Shown here in pieces: positions 42,938 to 51,325 of a stretch of DNA of 64,000 nt. The notes below the pieces were generated by a model. It did no database searches. It saw only the letters and a program-made list of their open reading frames with translations, and was not told where the DNA came from. The DNA comes from Cytophaga aurantiaca DSM 3654. GTDB lineage: Bacteria; Bacteroidota; Bacteroidia; Cytophagales; Cytophagaceae. The position numbers were made by a program, and so were the translations under genes. Where the stretch lies: assembly GCF_000379725.1 (NCBI RefSeq), contig NZ_KB903628.1:1-64000 (forward strand), written 5' to 3'. Numbering within the stretch: the first letter of the stretch is position 1; each line of letters begins with the position of its first letter.

Positions 42938-43606
42938 ATGAAAAAAACAATCGTATTTATTTTTCTATTATTTTCTATCTCCGCTTTCTCTCAACAAAAT
43001 AAATGGGATGTGGGTGTTGTGGGCGGTGCAGGTGTAACGACTATCTCACGTACAAATTCAAAATGGTACAAGCTTACTCCTACTATTGGTTTCTACACAG
43101 GATTGTCGGCACGATATAATTTTAATGAACATTTCGCATTGCACACGGAACTTGCATTTGATCGAAAAGGAACAAAGGATGAATATACATATTATGCTCC
43201 TGATGGCACTCTGCTTACAAAATATAGTGTAACCAACCAATTAAATTATCTAACTCTGCCTGTACTTTTCAGAGCATCTCTGGGCAATAAAACAAAGTAT
43301 TTTTTACAAGCGGGTCCATATCTGTCTTATTTATTAAACTACACAATTAAGCGTTCTTCTTCTACCACAGACGATCCGTTACTCAATTCTACCACAAATA
43401 GAACATCTGAAACGCCAGCGATGGATTTTGGTATGAGTGCAGGCTTAGGCGCTGTGATTCCTGTAAAAGAAAAGTTTTCGGTTTCCTGTGAATTACGCGG
43501 CAACTATGGGTTTGTAGATTTATATAGCAAAGGCAGTGCTAATACACATGCATTGAATCAATCGCTAAATTTTCTCGTTGGTGTAAGCTATAAGCTTGGT
43601 AGCTAA
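42938..43606 (+). CDS. Outer-membrane beta-barrel protein, copy 2 of a tandem pair
   Basis: The 222-residue paralogue of the gene at 42099-42755 has an almost identical signal peptide (MKKTIVFIFLLFSISAFSQ) and near-identical segments GVVGGAGVT, HTELAFDRKGTKD, MDFGMSAGLGAVIPVKEKFSVSCELRGNYG and a final FLVGVSYKLG. The loops differ most (SRTNSKWYKLTP; SSSTTDDPLLNSTTNR), which suggests diversification of the surface-exposed parts. It should form a small barrel in the outer membrane. The function is unknown. A strong terminator follows. Confidence 0.82.
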   Translation: MKKTIVFIFLLFSISAFSQQNKWDVGVVGGAGVTTISRTNSKWYKLTPTIGFYTGLSARYNFNEHFALHTELAFDRKGTKDEYTYYAPDGTLLTKYSVTNQLNYLTLPVLFRASLGNKTKYFLQAGPYLSYLLNYTIKRSSSTTDDPLLNSTTNRTSETPAMDFGMSAGLGAVIPVKEKFSVSCELRGNYGFVDLYSKGSANTHALNQSLNFLVGVSYKLGS

Positions 43607-43646
43607 ATGTGTTCTACGTTCTAAGTTTTAAGTTCTAGGTTTTAAG

Positions 43647-43682
43647 AAAAGCTCTATCGAAAATCCGATAGAGCTTTTTTGT
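43647..43682 (+). terminator. Intrinsic terminator of the second barrel gene
   Basis: AAAAGCTCTATCG (43647-43659) pairs with CGATAGAGCTTTT (43666-43678), followed by T. The 40 bases before it repeat the words TTCTAAGTTTTAAG and TTCTAGGTTTTAAG, another word-like repeat. Confidence 0.88.
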
Positions 43683-44149
43683 TTTGTACCCGCATTTCTA
43701 CCTGCTGTTGTTCCCGCAAATTCAGCTTTTAAATTAAAAACGGAGAACAACGCTGGCCACCACCAACCCGCTGCTCTTAATTTGTAGCATTCATGATTGT
43801 TGGTGTACTGCGCAAACGCGCTTCCACTAACATTTCATTTGTTCAGGCAGAAACACCAACAATAGCATAAATCTTCTCGCCAGAAAATCGATAAAATAAT
43901 GAACAATTCGTCGGACCACAAAAAAGTGGTCTGACGAATGCTGTTAATCGAGCTGTATTAACAGCTAATCAGCTTACATACAAGCATTTTAACCTCCATA
44001 TTGGTAAAACAATACTTTTTCATCTTAGAGTCAAGATTATTCCCAAAATCGCTATTGTTTATGTATCTTTAGCATGAATAGTTGCACCCCACCCGAATGG
44101 GGCGAACTAAGTAGTATTTTAGTATAGAATTCGGAATAACAACATATAT
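43683..44149. other. Gene-free intergenic region before ricT
   Basis: No convincing frame is present on either strand. It holds an inverted repeat ATTGTTGGTGT/ACACCAACAAT (43796-43806 and 43853-43863), the palindrome at 43906-43939 and a TATCTTTA box (44064-44071) that may be the -7 element for ricT. Local GC around 43740-43830 is above the intergenic average, as if derived from once-coding or mobile DNA. Confidence 0.4.
43906..43939. repeat. Palindromic repeat, GGACCAC-A6-GTGGTCT family
   Basis: ATTCGTCGGACCAC and GTGGTCTGACGAAT pair over 14 bases (one G-T pair) around six A. The 34-base unit is identical to 63712-63745, 20 kb away. No T-run follows. Confidence 0.75.
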
Positions 44150-45961
44150 ATGTCTTGTAGTTCAGGTAGTTGCGGCACCGGTGGTGGTTGCAGCACAACA
44201 AAATCTTCAGGAGGTTGCAGCTCAGGCGGCTGCTCTTCCGGCGGTTGCAATAAATTAAATTCATTTGATTGGCTGGGCAATATGGAGCTAGACTCTATGC
44301 CTACGTTTGACATCATTGAAATCCGCTTTAAAAACGGTCGCAAAGAATTTTTCAGAAATTCTAAATCCATCGAATTATTTGCCGGCGATCCGGTAGTTGT
44401 TGAAGTTCAATCGGGCCACCACATTGGCTACGTTTCTATGCAGGGTGAAATTGTTCGTCTGCAGATGAAAAAGAAGAACGTACTGAACAACGACGACATC
44501 AAAAGCATCTATCGGAAAGCTTCTGCAAAAGATCTTGAGAAATTTGAGCAGGCAAAAAACCGTGAAGCAAGTTCTTTGTATCGCACGCGTGAAATCATCG
44601 TAGATCAAAAATTAGGTATGAAACTGTCTGATGTGGAATTTCAGGCAGACAATACAAAAGTTACTTTTTATTATTCAGCTGAAGACCGCGTTGATTTCCG
44701 TGAATTGATCAAAATGCTTGCGGGCGAATTCAAGGTGCGCATTGAAATGAAGCAGATCAGCTTGCGCCATGAAGCTGCACGCTTGGGCGGTATCGGCTCT
44801 TGCGGCAGAGAGTTATGCTGCTCTACCTGGCTTACAGATTTCAAAAACGTAAATACATCTGCAGCACGTTATCAGAATCTTTCACTGAACCCATCTAAAC
44901 TATCCGGCCAATGCGGAAGATTAAAATGCTGCTTAAACTATGAGCTGGATACATATCTTGATGCATTAAAAGGAATTCCTGAATTGGAAACTCCTTTAAA
45001 AACGGGCATGGGAAATGCAACGTTACAAAAAACAGATATCTTTAAACGCATCATGTGGTTTGGCTTCCAGGACGAAACGACCTGGCTTCCGATTACTGTT
45101 GAACGTGTAATTGAAATTATTGAAATGAATAAAGCAGGCAAAACACCTGCAACCTTAGAATCAAATGAGATCGTTATCAAAGATGATCGCGTTATGATCC
45201 GAGAGAAAGAAGAGCTTTCACGTTTCGATGATAAATTCAAATCAAAAAATAAAAAGAAGAAAAAGAAACGTTCGACAAACGATGATGCGTCTGATCGCAC
45301 GCAACGCCCTGTAGTAAATATACAGCGTCCTGCTTCTGATCAGCCACAAGAAGATTCGGAAAGAAGTGAAAAGGCGCATACCATTACACCTCGTCCGGAA
45401 AGATCGAACCAACCGAATAACAACAATAACAGACCGCAGCAACAACGTTCAAATCCTGCTCCGGAAAGAAATAATCAGCAGCCTCGCAACGATGCGAATG
45501 CTACTAAGAATAATAACAGACAAAATCAGTCTGACCGTCCGCAGCGTATTTCTCCAAACCCGGAGAAACACGATGATGCACCGCGCAATGAGAACCAAGG
45601 TAACGATTCTCAAAACAAACAGAATCCAAATCAATCAACCAGACCGCAGCGCGTTAACCAACAAAACCCGAATCAGAATCAGGGGCCTAAAAACGAAGGA
45701 CAGCAACGTAATCAGCCACGTCAGAACAATCAGCCCAACAATGGGCCGAAGCAGCAGCAAGCACCGAAACAACATTCGGATCAACATAAAAAGCACGACA
45801 ATAAAGGTCAGGGTGGCAAGCATCAAATAACAAAAAAGAATGCATCTGATGCGCCAGACCAACAACCACCGGACATAAAAATACCGGCAAATAATTTCAG
45901 ACCAAGACAAAATAGCGATCAACATCCTACAGATGGTTCGACGAATAACACTGAAAAATAA
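44150..45961 (+). CDS. ricT: RicT-like PSP1-domain protein with long low-complexity tail
   Basis: A 603-residue cytosolic protein of the YaaT/RicT (PSP1) family, which in Bacillus works with RicA and RicF around iron-sulfur clusters in RNA maturation. The first 35 residues are rich in Cys and Gly/Ser (Cys 3, 8, 14, 23, 28, 33), as is usual in Bacteroidota members. The PSP1 core (about 50-290) holds GGIGSCGRELCCSTW (Cys218, 223, 224) and SGQCGRLKCCLNYE (Cys255, 260, 261), likely metal ligands. Residues about 380-603 are a tail of Asn, Gln, Pro, Arg and Lys, probably disordered and RNA-binding. It is followed by gldH after a 1-base gap. Confidence 0.88.
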   Translation: MSCSSGSCGTGGGCSTTKSSGGCSSGGCSSGGCNKLNSFDWLGNMELDSMPTFDIIEIRFKNGRKEFFRNSKSIELFAGDPVVVEVQSGHHIGYVSMQGEIVRLQMKKKNVLNNDDIKSIYRKASAKDLEKFEQAKNREASSLYRTREIIVDQKLGMKLSDVEFQADNTKVTFYYSAEDRVDFRELIKMLAGEFKVRIEMKQISLRHEAARLGGIGSCGRELCCSTWLTDFKNVNTSAARYQNLSLNPSKLSGQCGRLKCCLNYELDTYLDALKGIPELETPLKTGMGNATLQKTDIFKRIMWFGFQDETTWLPITVERVIEIIEMNKAGKTPATLESNEIVIKDDRVMIREKEELSRFDDKFKSKNKKKKKKRSTNDDASDRTQRPVVNIQRPASDQPQEDSERSEKAHTITPRPERSNQPNNNNNRPQQQRSNPAPERNNQQPRNDANATKNNNRQNQSDRPQRISPNPEKHDDAPRNENQGNDSQNKQNPNQSTRPQRVNQQNPNQNQGPKNEGQQRNQPRQNNQPNNGPKQQQAPKQHSDQHKKHDNKGQGGKHQITKKNASDAPDQQPPDIKIPANNFRPRQNSDQHPTDGSTNNTEK

Positions 45962-45962
45962 T

Positions 45963-46439
45963 ATGAATAAAGTTGCACTGGCATTGATTTTCATTTCAGG
46001 CTTCATCCTGTTTTCCTGCACTGATTCCTCTATCGTAACGGAAGCTAAAATTGATGCGCCTGATAATTACTGGACACAAAAAACACAAATGGATTTTCCA
46101 TTTGAAGTAACCGATCCGAAAGCAACATATCAACTATTCTATCAGATCCGATACAACAACGATTATCCATACTACAATTTGTGGGTAAACAGAATTCTCT
46201 TAGATGAAAAAGGAAATATGATCTCCAAAAAACTGCAAGGAATGGATTTGTTCCACGCCGCATCGGGAGAGCCTTATGGAGCAGGTTTTGGAAACTATTT
46301 CGATTACAAGATCATGTCTGACAGTGTGCAAAAATTCCCTAAAGCAGGTAAATACACCATCCGCATAGAACAGAATATGCGTATGGATACATTGAATGGA
46401 ATTTCATCTGTTGGAGTTGAAATTATAAAAAATAATTAA
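45963..46439 (+). CDS. gldH: Gliding motility lipoprotein GldH
   Basis: A 158-residue lipoprotein from the ATG at 45963, with lipobox FSC at about residues 17-19. NYWTQKTQMDFPFEVTDPKATYQLFYQIRYNNDYPYYNLWV is characteristic of GldH, needed for gliding and the associated surface motility machinery in Flavobacterium. It should be anchored on the periplasmic side of a membrane. The position directly behind ricT is common in the phylum and supports the call. The length is normal. Confidence 0.9.
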   Translation: MNKVALALIFISGFILFSCTDSSIVTEAKIDAPDNYWTQKTQMDFPFEVTDPKATYQLFYQIRYNNDYPYYNLWVNRILLDEKGNMISKKLQGMDLFHAASGEPYGAGFGNYFDYKIMSDSVQKFPKAGKYTIRIEQNMRMDTLNGISSVGVEIIKNN

Positions 46440-46443
46440 TCCA

Positions 46444-47085
46444 ATGATCAAAGCCGCGGTAAGTATATTGAGTCTGCTGTTATCGCTTGTTGCTTTTGCA
46501 CAAGTGGATACGGTGCGTACGAATGTATTGCTTGCAGAACGCGGTGGCTATAATAAGTTGGTTGCACGTTTAAATGCATCGGATACAACCCTTACCATTG
46601 AAGACTTTCAACTCATCTACTACGGTTATCAAACTTCTCCGAATTATTATTCGAAGGAAAATGAGTTTAAGGAAAATTTAATAAAACCTCTTAATAGATC
46701 GGGGCAATACAAACAGGTACTGGAATTGGCCGATAGCATTTTATTAGTAAATCCGGTAAGTATTGTTGCGCATTTTGAAAAGTCGTTTGCTTGTGCGCAG
46801 CTCGGACTAAAAGATCTGGAAGCCTTTCATCGCAAGCGTTACATAATTTTCTGCAATGTCATTAAACTGAGCGGCAATGGTACTGCACTCTTGCGTTACA
46901 ATAGTAACTCTACCAATGATGCACTCGAATTCCTTTCGTTTAAAGGTTTAAAAGCCGTACACGACTCTAAAACTGAAACAGGATTGATCCAATTCGATCT
47001 GGCTAAAAATAAACAAAAGCTTAAGCATATGTATTTCTTTATACCGGCTGAAGCATATACCCCTCCCCTTACTGAGAGTGAATAA
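46444..47085 (+). CDS. DUF4919 exported protein
   Basis: A 213-residue protein with a signal peptide (1-19, ending AFAQ). The body has a TIEDFQLIYYGYQTSPNYYSKENEF stretch and two helix pairs that resemble a TPR (QYKQVLELADSILLVNPVSIVAHFEKSFACAQLG), as in DUF4919 proteins. The function is unknown. It begins 4 bases after gldH and overlaps the next gene by 8 bases, so it belongs to the ricT run. Confidence 0.78.
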   Translation: MIKAAVSILSLLLSLVAFAQVDTVRTNVLLAERGGYNKLVARLNASDTTLTIEDFQLIYYGYQTSPNYYSKENEFKENLIKPLNRSGQYKQVLELADSILLVNPVSIVAHFEKSFACAQLGLKDLEAFHRKRYIIFCNVIKLSGNGTALLRYNSNSTNDALEFLSFKGLKAVHDSKTETGLIQFDLAKNKQKLKHMYFFIPAEAYTPPLTESE

Positions 47086-48271
47086 GCATACAACATCTGC
47101 ACTGTCTTCAGACAGTCGCATTCAATCGATTGATATACTTCGTGGAATACTCATCATACTAATGGCACTGGACCATGTTCGTGATTATTTCTTAGCGGAT
47201 GCCTTTGCATTTTCTCCCACCGATCACGAAAAAACGTATGCTGCATTATTTGCTACACGTTTCATTACACATATATGCGCTCCAGGTTTTGCATGGCTTT
47301 CAGGCATTTCTGCATACATGTATTTTAAAAAACATGGATTAAAAAATTCCACTTCGTACCTTTTCAGTAGAGGATTAATCCTGATCCTGATCGAATTTAC
47401 GTTGGTCAAATTTGCATGGCATTTCAACTTCGATTATTCAAGCCTGGGACTGCTTGTAATATGGGCATTAGGAATCAGTATGGTATTGCTTGCGTGTACA
47501 AGCTGGCTTAAACCAAACGTGATCTTTATTTTAGGAGTAATTATACTGATCGGGCACAATACACTTGATAGCATCACAAGCGGAGGCGAAGGATTTGGTG
47601 CGCTGCTCTGGCACATCCTTCATCAATCCGGCACGGTTGCGCTATCTAAAAATTTCAGTGTGCATGTCTTGTATCCGATACTCCCTATGTATGGCTTGAT
47701 CTGCCTAGGCTACGGCATGGGGAATCTTTTTACAGAAGATAGCAAAGAAGAACGTATAGCGTTATTCAAACGATTATCCATTCTATTACTCTTATCTTTT
47801 ATAACACTGCGTCTGGTAAATGAATATGGTGATCCAACTCCCTGGGTATCTAATCAACACTCTTATCGCACTTTTTTCAGTTTTTTAAATGTGACAAAAT
47901 ATCCTATGTCATTGGATTATATTCTGATCACACTGTCTATTATTTTCTTTTTATTATCCAGAACCGAATCGCCTAAATTCAAGGTGCACCAATACCTCGC
48001 ACTGTTCGGTAAAGTGTCCATGTTCTTTTATATCATCCATATTTTTGTCATACATTTACTAGCTATCATTCTATTTATTCTAACAAATTTTCAAACTATT
48101 GAATCGACTACTATTGCGTCCGGCGTAACAGAAATAACGGCTCAACACGGCTACTCGCTTGGGGTTGTCTACATCGTATGGATTGGAATACTGGTTGCGT
48201 TGTATCCGCTTTGCAAAAAATATAGAGTGTTTAAATCAAAACATCCGCAATCTTTTCTTAGATTCATTTAA
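47078..48271 (+). CDS. DUF1624 (heparan-alpha-glucosaminide N-acetyltransferase-like) membrane protein
   Basis: A 397-residue inner-membrane protein with about ten helices. The start IQSIDILRGILIILMALDHVRDYF is the DUF1624/YeiB acyltransferase hallmark: the Asp and Arg of helix 1 and the LDH motif whose His is thought to accept the acyl group. A CAPGFAWLSGISAY stretch follows. Members acylate sugars across the membrane, as HGSNAT does; the substrate here is unknown. The start is a GTG overlapping the previous gene by 8 bases, which supports translational coupling. Confidence 0.8.
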   Translation: MNKHTTSALSSDSRIQSIDILRGILIILMALDHVRDYFLADAFAFSPTDHEKTYAALFATRFITHICAPGFAWLSGISAYMYFKKHGLKNSTSYLFSRGLILILIEFTLVKFAWHFNFDYSSLGLLVIWALGISMVLLACTSWLKPNVIFILGVIILIGHNTLDSITSGGEGFGALLWHILHQSGTVALSKNFSVHVLYPILPMYGLICLGYGMGNLFTEDSKEERIALFKRLSILLLLSFITLRLVNEYGDPTPWVSNQHSYRTFFSFLNVTKYPMSLDYILITLSIIFFLLSRTESPKFKVHQYLALFGKVSMFFYIIHIFVIHLLAIILFILTNFQTIESTTIASGVTEITAQHGYSLGVVYIVWIGILVALYPLCKKYRVFKSKHPQSFLRFI

Positions 48272-48320
48272 TAGGAATACCCCGACTGTTTCAATTGTTT
48301 TACTTTAAGTAAATAAATTA

Positions 48321-50441
48321 ATGAAGCTTTTTTTATATAAATTCAGGTTTTTGCTTGCAGCAGTTATTCTACTAGCAGCTATATTATTTACGTATTCGTA
48401 TTGGAATACATTTTTCCCAAAGAAAAAATCCGTAAAGTATGTCGCTTATATAGGCAGATATACCAATGCTGCAGATACTGTTCCAATCTCAAAGCAACCT
48501 TTGAATAAATTCGACCTCATGCACGAGGTTACTTTAAAAAAATATTTAAAAGAGCTAAATCTTCCATACACAGATCTTCAATTAAAAGTTTTTGATTGCA
48601 GAAAAGATGGTTTTGTCAGTGATTCCATTTATAAAGAAATTGCAAAAGATTCAAACATTGTTGCCGTAATCGATAATACGTGGGGGCAGCACATTAATAA
48701 ATGTGCTCAAACAATTAAAGAGAACAACATTCCCATCATAGCAATCAATGCAGATCGTAATGGATACGACTTCGGGAAAAGCGCAATATTTACAGGAAGT
48801 CAGGATAACGTTCCGTATGATATTGTAGCTTACCTTACAAAAGTATTGCATATCAACAAGATCAATTTTATCAGTGAAGAAGATTACGAATTGCATGGCA
48901 CGTATTTAAAAGCATTCAATGACAATAACATCACAGTAAATAAACTGTTTTCTGTAAAAGGTAAAGCTTTTAAAGAAGCGGATTCAATTGCTCTTTACAA
49001 CAGCATTGATTCCTACTACAAACAATATCCTTCTGAAGAAAATACCTTACTGGTACTAAGTGTACACGCAGATATCGGAAACAAACTGATCAACTACATC
49101 AATAAGCGCTTTACCAAAATTCATGCATTGGGCCATGCTTATGTTGTAAACCCAACGTATCTTCAAAACTTCGGAAATAAAAATGACAACGACCTGATCA
49201 TTATCAGCAACCCGACGGATGCGTTAACAAAGACCTTGTATAATGACATTGTTGAACTGAAAACAGAGTTTCCGGATTATTTTCAAAACTCTAATCACCC
49301 ACTATTTGTAGAACGTTGTTACGATGCCGTTGAAATGATCCGAAATAAATTTGATCATGTCCACGATACAACTAACTTATCTAAAAAAGATTTCACTACC
49401 TACTTTCAAAAACTCCCCAATCAAATCGTTCGTGAAGCAGATGACATCTATCAGTTTGATAGTATACTGAATCTTGTCCCTGAAATATTCTTTACACAAT
49501 ATCAGGCAGGACGTTTCCACTCATGTCCGCTGCAGTTGAATGAATACAGAGATGTAATTCCGAATTTATTTTTCGGAATGGAGATCTCAGATATTTATGA
49601 CATCAATATGGATGAAAATTCATTTACATCTGATTTTTATTACTGGATCAAATTGGATTCGAACAACCGAGATGCTGAGAAGTATATTATTTTTCAGAAC
49701 ATGAAACAAAATGAAAGTTCGAAAGAATTGATCTTTGAAAAAACAGACGGTAGTACAATCTATAAATTATATAAAGTATCCGGTATTTTTTATGTGAACT
49801 ATCAATTACATCAATATCCGTTTGATGCACAGGAAATATTTGTACGAGCTGAAATTTTAAGTCCGGCTACCAAATTAAAAGTTTCCTTCGATCAGAAAAG
49901 TTTTGACCTGGATACAAGCAAGATCGATAAATTCAAGATCACTGAATGGAACAAGTTGAAATACTATGTAACCGTAGACAACGAGATCAATCTGGGTATG
50001 TATGGGGATCCGGATATGGAAGAAGAAAAATTATACGAATTCAAAAATATTTTCTTCCGTTTGAATGTAAGCAGAAAAAGAACAACTCCGTTATTAGAAA
50101 TTGTATTGCCTTTGGTATTGATCGGTTTGATCTCGATCAGTTTACTGTTCATTAAAGATATCAGTTTTGAAAACTTAGGAGAAGTAAGTATTGGTGTCTT
50201 TATGTCGATCGTTGCATTCTCTATTTCGTTCTCGGCTTCTACGCCCTCGTCCGACAATCTTACAAAAGCCGATTATTTATTCTGGCTCACCTTTATAGTC
50301 GTCTTACTGAATTTTATGGTAGTCATTTTGGTGAATGCCATTTACGAACCCGAAGAAGTTAAAAACATTGACATCCGTAAATTGAGTACTGCTTTGGGCA
50401 TAGGCTACATAATAGCTGTAGCGATGGTCTTATCGTATTAA
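48321..50441 (+). CDS. Periplasmic binding protein (type I)-like domain fused to a pentameric ligand-gated ion channel
   Basis: A 706-residue membrane protein with two unlike parts. A single N-terminal helix (about 8-28, no clear cleavage site) anchors it. Residues about 38-380 resemble a type I periplasmic binding protein: VAVIDNTWGQHINKCAQTIKENNIP, IAINADRN, INFISEEDYELHGTYL. From about 400 the Cys-loop/Pro-loop receptor fold follows. It has FGMEISDIYDINMDENSF, FYYWIKLD and the YPFD loop motif (499-502). TM1 (588-611) carries the conserved Pro, and TM2 follows Glu617, which aligns with the -2' cation-filter Glu of GLIC. TM3 and TM4 end at the C-terminus. There is no disulfide Cys pair in the loop, as usual in bacteria. 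A small-molecule-gated cation channel is inferred. It is 49 bases behind the DUF1624 gene and 18 ahead of rhomboid. Confidence 0.85.
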   Translation: MKLFLYKFRFLLAAVILLAAILFTYSYWNTFFPKKKSVKYVAYIGRYTNAADTVPISKQPLNKFDLMHEVTLKKYLKELNLPYTDLQLKVFDCRKDGFVSDSIYKEIAKDSNIVAVIDNTWGQHINKCAQTIKENNIPIIAINADRNGYDFGKSAIFTGSQDNVPYDIVAYLTKVLHINKINFISEEDYELHGTYLKAFNDNNITVNKLFSVKGKAFKEADSIALYNSIDSYYKQYPSEENTLLVLSVHADIGNKLINYINKRFTKIHALGHAYVVNPTYLQNFGNKNDNDLIIISNPTDALTKTLYNDIVELKTEFPDYFQNSNHPLFVERCYDAVEMIRNKFDHVHDTTNLSKKDFTTYFQKLPNQIVREADDIYQFDSILNLVPEIFFTQYQAGRFHSCPLQLNEYRDVIPNLFFGMEISDIYDINMDENSFTSDFYYWIKLDSNNRDAEKYIIFQNMKQNESSKELIFEKTDGSTIYKLYKVSGIFYVNYQLHQYPFDAQEIFVRAEILSPATKLKVSFDQKSFDLDTSKIDKFKITEWNKLKYYVTVDNEINLGMYGDPDMEEEKLYEFKNIFFRLNVSRKRTTPLLEIVLPLVLIGLISISLLFIKDISFENLGEVSIGVFMSIVAFSISFSASTPSSDNLTKADYLFWLTFIVVLLNFMVVILVNAIYEPEEVKNIDIRKLSTALGIGYIIAVAMVLSY

Positions 50442-50459
50442 GTATATCCCGAATAACCA

Positions 50460-51299
50460 ATGAATGAAACAGGTATCATTGCAGTAATTTTAATTCTTAT
50501 TAATCTAATCTTTACGTATCAGGGATTACGCAGTCAGGTATTTTTTGATCGCTATAAATTTGATGTCGATCAGATACTTGTACATAAAGATTATAAACGC
50601 ATTATCACATCCGGATTTCTGCATATAGGCTGGTTTCATTTTATTTTTAACATGTATACGCTGTATGCTTTCAGTGGTAGCATTGAAACGTACTTAGGAA
50701 TTATTCCTTTCACTATTATTTATTTTGCAAGCTTGATCGGCGGAGATCTGTTTTCGCTATTTGTACATCGCAACCACGGTGATTACACTGCTGTTGGCGC
50801 ATCAGGTGCTGTAAGCGGCGTTGTATTTGCTTCCATTGTACTTTTCCCGGGAATGGAATTAAGTTTATTATTCATGCCCATTTATATTCCTGCATGGCTC
50901 TTCGGACTTATTTACGTACTCTATACAATTTACGGTGTTCGGTCGAAGCGTGATAACATAGGCCACGAAGCGCATTTAGGAGGCTTGGTCATTGGTGTAT
51001 TGATCGCGCTCATTACAAAACCTGAAGTGCTGCGATACAATACATTCACTGTTTTGATCATATTGATTCCCGCAATTGCTTTTATCTTATTTGTATTGTT
51101 AAAACCTCAAGCTTTACTGATCGATAATTTATTTTTCAAAAATCACGACGAGCATCTTTCCATCGATCATCGCTACAATCTGGAAAAAACAAAACAACAA
51201 AAAGAGATTGACGCGATCTTAGATAAGATCTCTGCAAGAGGTATGAATAGCTTAAGCACAACTGAAAAGAAAAAACTTGAGGAGTATTCGAAAAAATAA
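50460..51299 (+). CDS. Rhomboid-family intramembrane serine protease
   Basis: A 279-residue inner-membrane protease with six helices. The catalytic Ser115 is in GASGAVSG and the catalytic His172 in GHEAHLGG. The HIGWFHFIFNMYTLY segment holds the conserved His and Asn of the oxyanion region. A charged soluble tail (about 215-279) contains EKTKQQKEIDAILDKI and lies in the cytoplasm. Rhomboids cut membrane-spanning segments of other proteins. It lies 18 bases behind the ion-channel fusion gene, so that protein or others of the run are possible substrates, which is speculation. Confidence 0.9.
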   Translation: MNETGIIAVILILINLIFTYQGLRSQVFFDRYKFDVDQILVHKDYKRIITSGFLHIGWFHFIFNMYTLYAFSGSIETYLGIIPFTIIYFASLIGGDLFSLFVHRNHGDYTAVGASGAVSGVVFASIVLFPGMELSLLFMPIYIPAWLFGLIYVLYTIYGVRSKRDNIGHEAHLGGLVIGVLIALITKPEVLRYNTFTVLIILIPAIAFILFVLLKPQALLIDNLFFKNHDEHLSIDHRYNLEKTKQQKEIDAILDKISARGMNSLSTTEKKKLEEYSKK

Positions 51300-51314
51300 T
51301 ATACCTCAAGTTTT
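51272..51314. terminator. Hairpin between rhomboid and SMR genes
   Basis: AAAACTTGAGG (51272-51282, inside the rhomboid 3' end) pairs with CCTCAAGTTTT (51304-51314) around a 21-base loop. It lies between convergent genes. A short T-run (ATTTATTTTTT) follows on plus. Confidence 0.6.
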
Positions 51315-51325
51315 AGATTTATTTT

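Noticed and set aside
43683-44149. Possible tRNA or small RNA in the long gap before ricT
   Set aside because: No cloverleaf or conserved RNA core could be found; only simple inverted repeats are visible.
45366-45830. Long alternative frames in the ricT 3' part on both strands
   Set aside because: They are shadows of the low-complexity Asn/Gln/Pro tail, which opens several frames at once.
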